46,867 nucleotides of DNA from Nonomuraea zeae. GTDB taxonomy: Bacteria > Actinomycetota > Actinomycetes > Streptosporangiales > Streptosporangiaceae. Each line of letters opens with the position of its first letter. Position 1 is the first letter of the stretch. Both the position numbers and the translations under genes were made by a program. This document shows positions 38,805-45,852 of this stretch, piece after piece. The stretch spans positions 1 to 46,867 of the forward strand of contig NZ_VCKX01000069.1 in NCBI RefSeq assembly GCF_005889725.1, given 5' to 3'. The notes under the pieces were generated by a model. The model made no database searches. It was not told where the DNA came from and saw only the letters and a program-made list of their open reading frames with translations.

Positions 38805-38849
38805 CTGCTCCCGGCGAGCCTGCTTCCGGCGAGCCTGCTTCCGGCGAGG
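38805..38849. repeat. 15-bp tandem repeat between convergent genes
   Basis: Three copies of CTGCTTCCGGCGAGC (38805, 38820, 38835), with one change in each outer copy. They exactly fill the space between the stops of the serine hydrolase and the convergent alpha/beta hydrolase. Confidence 0.9.
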
Positions 38850-38850
38850 C

Positions 38851-39729
38851 TCAGCGGGCGAGCAGCTCGCGCAGGGCCCGGGCGATGTCGGCGGGCGCCT
38901 CTTCCGCCATGAAGTGTCCGCAGGTGACCGTCATGTGCCGGAGGTCCCGCGCCCAGGCGCCCCACAGCCCGGCGGCGTCGTAGCCGAGGGCCGCGCCCCA
39001 GTCCTGCTGGATCACGGTGACCGGCATCTCCAGCCGGCGGCCGGCGTCCCGGTCGGCCTGGTCGTGCTCGACGTCGATGCCGGCGGATGCGCGATAGTCG
39101 GCGACGATCGAGGGCACGGCGGCCCGGCAGGCGTCCAGGTAGGCGGCCCGGACGCCGGCCGGCACGGCCTGCGGATCGTTGGCCCAGAGGTCGAGGAAGT
39201 GGCCGAAGAAGCCGTCCGGGTCGGCGGCGATCATCCGCTCGGGCAGGCCGGGCGGCTGGGCCATCAGGTAGAGGTGGAAGCCGACGGCGGCGCTGGTCCC
39301 GCGCATCACGTCCCACATGTCCAGGGTCGGCAGCACGTCGAGCACGCCCAGATGGGTGATCGTGCCGGGATGGTCGAGCCCGGCGCGGAAGGCGACCAGC
39401 GCGCCGCGGTCGTGCCCGGCGAGCGCGAACCGCTCGTGGCCCAGCGCCCTGGCCAGGGCGACGATGTCGGCGGCCATGGTGCGCTTGGCGTAGGTGGCGG
39501 CGCCGGTCTCCGCGGGCTTGTCGCTGGCGCCGTACCCGCGCAGGTCGGGGCAGATCACGGTGTGGCCGGCCGCGAGGTCGGCCGCCACGTGCCGCCACAT
39601 CAGATGCGTCTGCGGGAAGCCGTGCAGCAGGACGATCGGGCTGCCCGAGCCGGCGACGGCCGCGTTCAGCGACACGCCGTCGGCGACCGGGACGCGGTGG
39701 TAGGTGAAGCCGTCGATGGCAGGCGTCAT
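38851..39729 (-). CDS. Alpha/beta hydrolase, haloacetate-dehalogenase-like
   Basis: 292 residues. LLHGFPQTHLMWR, PDLRGYGASDKP and the elbow GHDRGA with Asp107 as nucleophile place it with haloacetate/fluoroacetate dehalogenases and epoxide hydrolases. The C-terminal His is in CGHFMAEE. In the halide-site region FHLYLMAQP keeps His, but Leu stands where fluoroacetate dehalogenases have Trp, so defluorination is doubtful. ATG 39729 follows GGAG. No signal peptide. Confidence 0.85.
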   Translation of the reverse strand: MTPAIDGFTYHRVPVADGVSLNAAVAGSGSPIVLLHGFPQTHLMWRHVAADLAAGHTVICPDLRGYGASDKPAETGAATYAKRTMAADIVALARALGHERFALAGHDRGALVAFRAGLDHPGTITHLGVLDVLPTLDMWDVMRGTSAAVGFHLYLMAQPPGLPERMIAADPDGFFGHFLDLWANDPQAVPAGVRAAYLDACRAAVPSIVADYRASAGIDVEHDQADRDAGRRLEMPVTVIQQDWGAALGYDAAGLWGAWARDLRHMTVTCGHFMAEEAPADIARALRELLAR

Positions 39730-39842
39730 GGGTGGAGTCCTCTCCGGTGGATGACCTGGCGTTTCCTCAGCCTGCCGGGCGTGGATGAGCATCCGATGAG
39801 CAGCGCGCGGGCGGGCTATATCGTGGCTTGGGGGGTGACGGG

Positions 39843-41987
39843 GTGCGGGTCTTGTTCGGGGTGCTGGGGACGGTGACGGCCTGGGACGAGCGCGGGGACG
39901 CCATCGCGTTGAAGGGGCCGCGGCACCGCGCCGTGCTGGCCCGCCTGATCGTCGCCCGCCGCCGCGTCGTCCCCGTGGGCGTCCTCGTCGATGACCTGTG
40001 GGCGGATCCGCCGCCGGACGCCGTGGGCGCGGTGCGTACGTTCGTGGCGGCGTTGCGCCGCGCGCTCGAACCCGATCGCCCGCCGCGCGCGGCGGCCCGG
40101 CTGCTGGTCACCGAAGGACCGGGGTACGCCCTGCGCGCCGAGCCCGGCGCGGTGGACGCCTGGCGCTTCGAACAGGCCGCGACCGCTCCCCTGCCTGCCG
40201 AAGAGGCACCGGCCCGGCTGGAGGGGGTGCCGGCCCGGTTGGAGGAGGTGCTGGGCCGGCTGGAGGAGGCGCTGGGCTGGTGGCGCGGGCCCGCCTACGC
40301 CGAGTTCGCCGACGAGGACTGGGCGCGGGCCGAGCGGGCCCGGCTGGCGGAGCTGCGGCTGCAGGCGGTGGAGCGGCGGGCCGAGGCGCTCCTGGCGCTG
40401 GGGCGGCCCGCGCAGGCGGTGCCCGACCTGGACGCGCATCTGGCCGGGCATCCGTGGCGCGAGGACGCCTGGCGGCTGCTGGCCCTCGCCCTCTACCGCA
40501 GCGGGCGCCAGGGAGACGCGCTGGCGGTGCTGCGCCGGGCGCGAACGCTGCTGGTGGAACAGCTCGGCGTGGACCCGGGGCCGGGGCTGCGCCGGCTGCA
40601 GGCCGACATCCTCTCCCAGGCGGCCCACCTCGACCCGAGGCTCGGTGCTTCCCCACCTGGGGCGGCACATCTCGACCCGACGGCCGGTGCTTCCCCGTCC
40701 GGGCCGGCGCGCCTCGACCCGGCGGCCGGTGCTTCCCCGTCCGGGCCGGCGCGTCTCGACCCGAAAGCTCTTGCGGCACCGTCGGAGGCGGCGGATCGGG
40801 TGTGGGCGCAGGCGGCCGCCGCCTACGACCGGACCGTGGCCTCCGGGGCCAGGGCCCGGCTGGAGTCGACCGTGGTCCTGCTGCGCAGCCTGGCGGTGAC
40901 CGGTGGCGGCGGTCTTGAGGCGGCCCGCCGCCAGCGCCTGGCGGCCATCGCGGCGGCCGAGGAGCTGGGCGACACGGAGCTGACCGCCCGCGTGATCGGC
41001 ACGTACGACGTGCCGGCGATCTGGACCCGTTCCGACGATCCCGGGCAGGCGGCGCAGATCGTGGCGGCGGCCGAACGCACCCTGGCCGCGCTCCCGCCCG
41101 GCACGCACGAGGCGGCCCGAGCCCGGCTGCTGGCCACGATCGCCCTGGAGTCGCGCGGCACCCGGGCCGAACGCGGCCCGCAGGCCGCCCGGCAGGCCGA
41201 AGAGATCGCCCGGCGCCTGGACGATCCGGCGCTGCTGGCGTTCGCGCTCAACGGCGTGTTCATGCAGACCTTCCAGCGCGCGGGGCTGGCGCCGCGCAGG
41301 GACGAGATCGGCGCCGAGCTGATCGCCCTGTCGGCGCGGCACGGCCTGGTCACCTCCGAGGTGCTCGGACACCTCATCCGCGTCCAGGCCCGCAGCGCCC
41401 TGGCGGACTTCCCCACCGCCGACCGGCATGCGCTCGCGGCGGAACGGCTCGCCGAGCGGCACGAGCTCCCGTTGGTGCCGGTGTTCGCGCAGTGGTACCG
41501 AGCGCTCCGGCTGTCGGCGCAGGGCCGCGAGCCGGAGGAGGCGGAGGCCGCCTACCGGGCCGCGGCCGCGCGGCTCGACGGCGCCGGGATGCCCGGCCTC
41601 CAGCGCGGCCTGCTGCCGCTCGCCCTCCTGTCCGTACGCCGGCCTCCGGACGCGCGCATCCTGACCGACGACGACGCCGACTGGGGGCCGTACGAGCCGT
41701 GGGTCCGCCCCCTGGCGCTGCTGGCCCGGGGCCGGTCCGGCGCGGCCGCCTCCGCGCTCCGCCAGGTCCCGGACCCGCCGCGCGACCTGCTGTTCGAGGC
41801 CATGTGGTGCCTCACGGGGCAGGCCGCCATCGCCGTCGGCGACCGGGCGGCCATGGCCCGCGCCCGCGAGGAGCTGCTGCCCGCGGCGGGAGAGCTGGCC
41901 GGCGCGGGCAGCGGCCTGCTGACCCTGGGCCCTGTCGCCGGGCACCTCGACGCCCTCACCACCGGCTTGACTTCGAGCACGCTCTAA
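39843..41987 (+). CDS. BTAD-domain (AfsR/SARP-type) regulator
   Basis: 714 residues. N-terminal OmpR-like DNA-binding domain (about 1-95: VLGTVTAWDERGDAIALKGPRHRAVLARLIV...DLWADPPPDAVGAVRTFVAALRRAL) and BTAD (about 100-250). A four-fold 14-residue repeat follows (262-317), then a long helical, TPR-like C-terminal region. No NB-ARC P-loop is visible, unlike AfsR. GTG 39843 follows GGGGGGTGA. Probable activator of secondary-metabolite or export genes; the MFS gene follows after 17 nt. Confidence 0.87.
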   Translation: MRVLFGVLGTVTAWDERGDAIALKGPRHRAVLARLIVARRRVVPVGVLVDDLWADPPPDAVGAVRTFVAALRRALEPDRPPRAAARLLVTEGPGYALRAEPGAVDAWRFEQAATAPLPAEEAPARLEGVPARLEEVLGRLEEALGWWRGPAYAEFADEDWARAERARLAELRLQAVERRAEALLALGRPAQAVPDLDAHLAGHPWREDAWRLLALALYRSGRQGDALAVLRRARTLLVEQLGVDPGPGLRRLQADILSQAAHLDPRLGASPPGAAHLDPTAGASPSGPARLDPAAGASPSGPARLDPKALAAPSEAADRVWAQAAAAYDRTVASGARARLESTVVLLRSLAVTGGGGLEAARRQRLAAIAAAEELGDTELTARVIGTYDVPAIWTRSDDPGQAAQIVAAAERTLAALPPGTHEAARARLLATIALESRGTRAERGPQAARQAEEIARRLDDPALLAFALNGVFMQTFQRAGLAPRRDEIGAELIALSARHGLVTSEVLGHLIRVQARSALADFPTADRHALAAERLAERHELPLVPVFAQWYRALRLSAQGREPEEAEAAYRAAAARLDGAGMPGLQRGLLPLALLSVRRPPDARILTDDDADWGPYEPWVRPLALLARGRSGAAASALRQVPDPPRDLLFEAMWCLTGQAAIAVGDRAAMARAREELLPAAGELAGAGSGLLTLGPVAGHLDALTTGLTSSTL
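40626..40793 (+). repeat. 42-bp in-frame tandem repeat in the BTAD gene
   Basis: Four units (40626, 40668, 40710, 40752) encoding variants of RLDPAAGASPSGPA. Units 2 and 3 are nearly identical; units 1 and 4 are diverged. They form a Pro/Ser/Ala linker after the BTAD domain. Confidence 0.85.
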
Positions 41988-41997
41988 CTCCTAGCGT
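41967..41997 (+). promoter_or_regulatory. MerR-type promoter of the MFS gene
   Basis: TTGACT (41967-41972), a 19-nt spacer, TAGCGT (41992-41997). The spacer holds a near-palindrome, GACTTCGAGC/GCTCTAACTC. The long spacer with dyad is typical of MerR-activated promoters. The ATG lies 8 nt beyond the -10, so the message may be leaderless. The promoter sits inside the end of the BTAD gene. Confidence 0.6.
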
Positions 41998-42004
41998 CCG
42001 AGTC

Positions 42005-43543
42005 ATGAGCGGTTCACCCATCAGGAAACCCACCAGGAAACTCTCCAGGAAGCCCGGCAGGAAGCCCGCGACCGGCGAGCTCGGCAGGCGCCGCCGCTAC
42101 CTGGTCCTCGCGACCTGCTGCGCCAGCGTGATCGTCGTGGTCATGGACATCTCCATCGTCAACGTCGCGCTCCCGGCCATTCGCCGCGACCTGGACGCCT
42201 CGGTGTCCGGCCTGCAGTGGACGGTCGACGCGTACACCCTGGTGCTGGCCGGCTTCCTGGTGCTGGCCGGCTCCACCGCCGACCGGATCGGCCGCCGGCG
42301 CGTCTTCCAGGCCGGCTTGGCCGTCTTCGGGCTGGGCTCCCTGCTGTGCGGCCTGGCGCCGAGCACCGGCTGGCTGATCGCGGCGCGAGCGCTGCAGGCG
42401 GTCGGCGGCACGATGCTCAACCCGGTCGCCATGGCGATCGTCGTCACCGCGTTCCCCGACCAGGCCGAGCGGGCCAGGGCCATCGGCGTCTTCGGCTCGA
42501 TGACCGGCTTGTCGCTGGCACTGGGCCCGATACTCGGCGGCGCGCTGGTCGACGGTCTCGGCTGGCACTCCATCTTCTTGATCAACGTGCCGATCGTGGC
42601 CGTCGCGCTCGTGTGCACCGCGCTGTTCGTGCCCGAGTCCCGTGCCGAGCGGGCGCGCCGCTTCGACCCGGTGGGCCAGCTCCTGGTGATCGTGATGCTG
42701 AGCGGCGTCGTCTACGCGATCATCGAGTCCGGCGGCTCGGGCTGGACCTCGCCGGTCGTCCTCGGCCTGCTCGCCGTCGCCGCGCTCTGCGCGCTGGGCA
42801 TCCTCGCCTACGAGCCACGCCGGGCCGACCCGCTGCTGGAGCTGCGCCTGTTTCGCAGCGTGCCGTTCAGCTCGGCGATCCTGATGGCGCTCTGGGGGCT
42901 GTGCGGGTTCGGCGCGTTCCTGTTCGTGACCACCCAGTACCTGCAGGACGTGCGCGGCCTGCAGGCGCTCGCGGCCGGGCTGTGCCTGCTCCCGGTCGGT
43001 GCGCTGGTGGTGGTGCTCTCCCCCGTCACCGGCCGGCTGGTCGGCGCGGGCGGTCCCAGGCTGCCGCTCGTGGTCGCCGGGACCGCGCTGGCCCTGGGCG
43101 GCGGTACGTCGCTCTGGCTCGGACCGGACACCCCGCTGCCCGCCGTACTCGCGATCTACGTGCTGTTCGGGGTCTTCCTGGGCACCGTCAACCCGCCGAT
43201 CACGAACACGGCGGTGTCCGGGATGCCGCGTTCGATGGCCGGGATGGCCTCCGCGCTGGCCTCGGCCGGCCGGCAGACCGGCACCACCCTGGGCGTCGCG
43301 ATCGCCGGCACGATCGTGGCCTCGGCCCACGGGGGGACGGCGTTCACCGTCGCCGAGCGCGGCGTGTGGTGGCTGGTGCTCGGGCTCGGCGCCGGCATCC
43401 TGCTCCTGGGACTGCTCAGCACCGGGCGCTGGGCCCTGGGCACCGCCGAGCGCGCGGCGGCGCTGTTCGCGGTGGTGAGCGCGGCACCGTCGCCGGCGAG
43501 CACGACGCCGGACCCGCGCGGCACGAGGCCGTCTCCGAGGTGA
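42005..43543 (+). CDS. MFS drug exporter, DHA2 (14-TM) family
   Basis: 512 residues with about 14 membrane helices. Motif D1-like MDISIVNVALPAIRRDL, motif A GSTADRIGRRRVF and antiporter motif C GPILGGALVDGLGW mark the DHA2 proton-antiport family (EmrB/QacA type). A short N-terminal basic stretch repeats RKP (residues 6-19). Likely drug or metabolite efflux. ATG 42005 lacks a ribosome site, consistent with leaderless translation. Confidence 0.92.
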   Translation: MSGSPIRKPTRKLSRKPGRKPATGELGRRRRYLVLATCCASVIVVVMDISIVNVALPAIRRDLDASVSGLQWTVDAYTLVLAGFLVLAGSTADRIGRRRVFQAGLAVFGLGSLLCGLAPSTGWLIAARALQAVGGTMLNPVAMAIVVTAFPDQAERARAIGVFGSMTGLSLALGPILGGALVDGLGWHSIFLINVPIVAVALVCTALFVPESRAERARRFDPVGQLLVIVMLSGVVYAIIESGGSGWTSPVVLGLLAVAALCALGILAYEPRRADPLLELRLFRSVPFSSAILMALWGLCGFGAFLFVTTQYLQDVRGLQALAAGLCLLPVGALVVVLSPVTGRLVGAGGPRLPLVVAGTALALGGGTSLWLGPDTPLPAVLAIYVLFGVFLGTVNPPITNTAVSGMPRSMAGMASALASAGRQTGTTLGVAIAGTIVASAHGGTAFTVAERGVWWLVLGLGAGILLLGLLSTGRWALGTAERAAALFAVVSAAPSPASTTPDPRGTRPSPR

Positions 43544-43584
43544 AGTGCGGGGCGACTCCCATGGGCCGGCCCTGATCCGCCGGA

Positions 43585-43590
43585 TATAAT
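43585..43590 (+). promoter_or_regulatory. Possible -10 element of the hydrolase gene
   Basis: TATAAT, 60 nt upstream of the hydrolase TTG, in an AT-rich pocket. No convincing -35 at 17 nt. Confidence 0.35.
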
Positions 43591-43649
43591 GATCAACACG
43601 TACGAACCCGGCGCGAGCTCCTTTCCCCCGCAGAGACGAGAGAGCCGAC

Positions 43650-44552
43650 TTGCAGACACAGGAAGTCGAGATCGACGGACCGGCCGGGCGGATCGCCGTG
43701 GCCGACCATGGCGGCGACGGACCCGACGTGCTGCTGGTGCACGGCGCAAACCGCACGTTGCTGGACTGGGAGCCGCTGCGCCGGCACCTCCCCGAGGCCC
43801 GGCTGGTCGCCTACGACCTGCGCGGCCACGGCCGGTCCGACGCCCCGTCCGACGGCGACTACGGCTGGGACGCCCACCTCGCCGACCTCGACGCGGTCGC
43901 CGAGACGCTCAAGCTGCCCGACCCGTACGTGGTGGGGCACTCCCTGGGCGGGATGATCGCCGTCAGTCACGGCCACCGGCGGCCCGGGTGCCCCGGCGTG
44001 GTGGATCTCGACGGGTTCGGCGGGGGCGACCCCGGCCTCTACCCGGGAGTGACGCCGCAGGAGGTCGTGCGGCGCAGGGCGGCCCAGCTCGCCGGCCTGG
44101 CGGCGGCCCCCGCCGTGCTGAGCGAGGAGCAGGTGGCGGCGCTGACCGCCCAGGTACGGCAGCGCGCCCAGGCGATGGGCGTGGACGCCGCCCTGGAGGA
44201 GGCCGCCACCCGCCGCGCACTGGCCCTCGACGGGCCGTCGTCCTGGCGGCGCAAGCCGGGCCCCGGCGACCTCGCCGCGCTGCTCACGCCGCTCGACGGG
44301 TGGAACGTCTTCTCGGTGTTGCGGCAGGTCCGCTGCCCGGTGCTGCTCGTCCAGGCGGGACAGCTGCCGCCCTTGGCGCAGCTCCCCGACGAGTTCCGCG
44401 AGCTGAGCGAGGCCCTCGTCGCCGGAATCGAACGGGAGCTCGCCGCCCTGAGCGGACCCGCGCTGGTGCGCCTGCCGGACGCGGGCCACCTCCTGCACCT
44501 GCAGGCCCCCGCTGACGTGGCCGGCCTCATCCGGACGTTCCTGAAGAGCTAG
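43650..44552 (+). CDS. Alpha/beta-fold hydrolase
   Basis: 300 residues. LLVHGANRTLLDWEPL, YDLRGHGRSDAPSDGDYGW, elbow GHSLGG (Ser nucleophile) and the C-terminal DAGHLLHLQAP supply a full Ser-Asp-His arrangement. No signal peptide. The start is TTG 43650 with GAGAGAG upstream. Likely esterase or lactonase; substrate unknown. Confidence 0.88.
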   Translation: MQTQEVEIDGPAGRIAVADHGGDGPDVLLVHGANRTLLDWEPLRRHLPEARLVAYDLRGHGRSDAPSDGDYGWDAHLADLDAVAETLKLPDPYVVGHSLGGMIAVSHGHRRPGCPGVVDLDGFGGGDPGLYPGVTPQEVVRRRAAQLAGLAAAPAVLSEEQVAALTAQVRQRAQAMGVDAALEEAATRRALALDGPSSWRRKPGPGDLAALLTPLDGWNVFSVLRQVRCPVLLVQAGQLPPLAQLPDEFRELSEALVAGIERELAALSGPALVRLPDAGHLLHLQAPADVAGLIRTFLKS

Positions 44553-44582
44553 GCAGGAGGAGTTCGGGCGGCGCTTCGTGAG

Positions 44583-44596
44583 ATGATCGCGATCAT
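44583..44596. promoter_or_regulatory. Perfect 14-bp palindrome upstream of the recombinase-like gene
   Basis: ATGATCGCGATCAT, self-complementary over 14 bp, about 110 nt upstream of the recombinase-like gene start. Could be an operator. It also begins a 42-codon open frame (MIAIMNGIPGPG...) that ends over the next gene's start; I do not call that frame a gene. Confidence 0.4.
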
Positions 44597-44704
44597 GAAC
44601 GGTATCCCAGGCCCCGGCCGGCTCGGTTCCCGCACGACGGCCATCCCCGCCCCTGCCCCCGCCGGTGTCCCTGTGGTGCCTGGCCACGTCGCCGCCCCGA
44701 TCGA

Positions 44705-45748
44705 GTGCTGAGCATGCGCGGCTCCCACAACGTCCCGGCCCTGGAGCCCGGCTCCCTGCTCGCCGGCATCGGTCCCACCATGGACCAGACCAAGGACGCC
44801 ACCGGGCGGCCGCCGGCCCCGAGCGTGCGCAGCATCGGGGAGATCGCCGGGCTGCGACCGCACCGCCGGCCCCGCGACGGGGGCGAGGTGCCCGGCGCCG
44901 ACGTGGATCTGGTCGACGCCCTGGACCCGCTGACCTGGCGCACGGTCGCCGCCTGGCTCCAGGAACGGCCCGCCGCGGGCACGCGGCAGACCCGCCTGCA
45001 GATCATGTCCGCGTTCCTGCGCTGGCTGCACCTCGTGGAGCCGGCGCTCGACCCGCTCGCGGTGACCGGCGCCCACCTCGACGCCTACTGCGACGCCGCA
45101 CTCACCGGCGCACTCAACACCGGCGTCCGCTCCCCCGGCAAACCCCTGTCGAAGGGGACCGTGGCCAGGAAGCGCAACGCGCTGTCCGCCTTCTACGCCT
45201 TCGCCTGGCGAAGCGGCACCGTACGGGACACCCGCCGCCCGGACTCCCCGGCGGCGCACGACGCCGCCGGCCTGCGCACGCTCACCCGCGAGGAACGGCG
45301 GCTGCTGCGCAGGGGCATCGCCCGCCTGGCCTCCGACGGCCGCTCGGCCGAAGCCGCCGCCGTGGCGTTGCTCGACGGGACCGGCGCCGCGCCCGGCGCG
45401 CTCGCCCGGCTCACCTTGCAGGACACCCGCACCCTGCCGTTCGGCCGGGACGCCGAGCCCGTGATCGTCACCCTGCCCGACCGGCGGGGCGATCTCGTCG
45501 CGTTCCCGATCCCCGCACCGGCCCGCCCGCTGCTGCGGATGCTGAGCGCCGGCCGGTCGGCCTCGGACCCGCTGCTCAGGCAGGACGACGGCCAGCCGGC
45601 CGACCCCGAGTGGATCACGGTCGCGCTCACCCACGCCGCGCTCGCCGGCGGCATCCCCGAGGGCCGGGCCCGGCTGCTGCGCCCGCACATGATGCGCGCC
45701 ACCACGATCACCGAGCTCCTCCATGACGCGGGGGCGCACGGGCGGTGA
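44705..45748 (+). CDS. Truncated/degenerate tyrosine-recombinase-like protein
   Basis: 347 residues from GTG 44705 (ATG 44714 also possible). A SAM-like core-binding domain at about 75-175 (TWRTVAAWLQERPAAGTRQTRLQIMSAFLRWLHL...TVARKRNALSAFYAFAW) is followed by an integrase-like catalytic domain. Box I reads GTGAAPGALARL, without the catalytic Arg. Box II HMMRATTITELL keeps HxxR (His328, Arg331). The protein stops 16 residues later, before the region that should hold the His/Trp and nucleophilic Tyr. Probably inactive as a recombinase; it may bind DNA. Confidence 0.72.
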   Translation: MLSMRGSHNVPALEPGSLLAGIGPTMDQTKDATGRPPAPSVRSIGEIAGLRPHRRPRDGGEVPGADVDLVDALDPLTWRTVAAWLQERPAAGTRQTRLQIMSAFLRWLHLVEPALDPLAVTGAHLDAYCDAALTGALNTGVRSPGKPLSKGTVARKRNALSAFYAFAWRSGTVRDTRRPDSPAAHDAAGLRTLTREERRLLRRGIARLASDGRSAEAAAVALLDGTGAAPGALARLTLQDTRTLPFGRDAEPVIVTLPDRRGDLVAFPIPAPARPLLRMLSAGRSASDPLLRQDDGQPADPEWITVALTHAALAGGIPEGRARLLRPHMMRATTITELLHDAGAHGR

Positions 45749-45776
45749 AATCGGGCGGACGGCGCGCACCCGGCAC

Positions 45777-45805
45777 TTGATCGTTTCGGTGCGGCTCGCT
45801 AGGGT
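45777..45805 (+). promoter_or_regulatory. Promoter of the terminal membrane-protein gene
   Basis: TTGATC (45777-45782), exactly 17 nt, TAGGGT (45800-45805), a good match to an actinobacterial housekeeping promoter, about 47 nt before the GTG start. Confidence 0.6.
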
Positions 45806-45852
45806 TGGGCGCCTTTGCTGGAATCCTGTCCGCTTCCGCCCGAGGGTGTTCC

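Noticed and set aside
44583..44711. 42-codon frame beginning MIAIMNGIPGPG
   Set aside because: Overlaps a palindrome, no ribosome site at proper distance (AGGAGGAG is about 20 nt away), and Pro/Ala-rich composition expected by chance.
44705..45748. Integrase of an element inserted in the tRNA array
   Set aside because: The gene is 24 kb away, lacks catalytic residues, and no direct repeat of a tRNA 3' end was found near it by eye.
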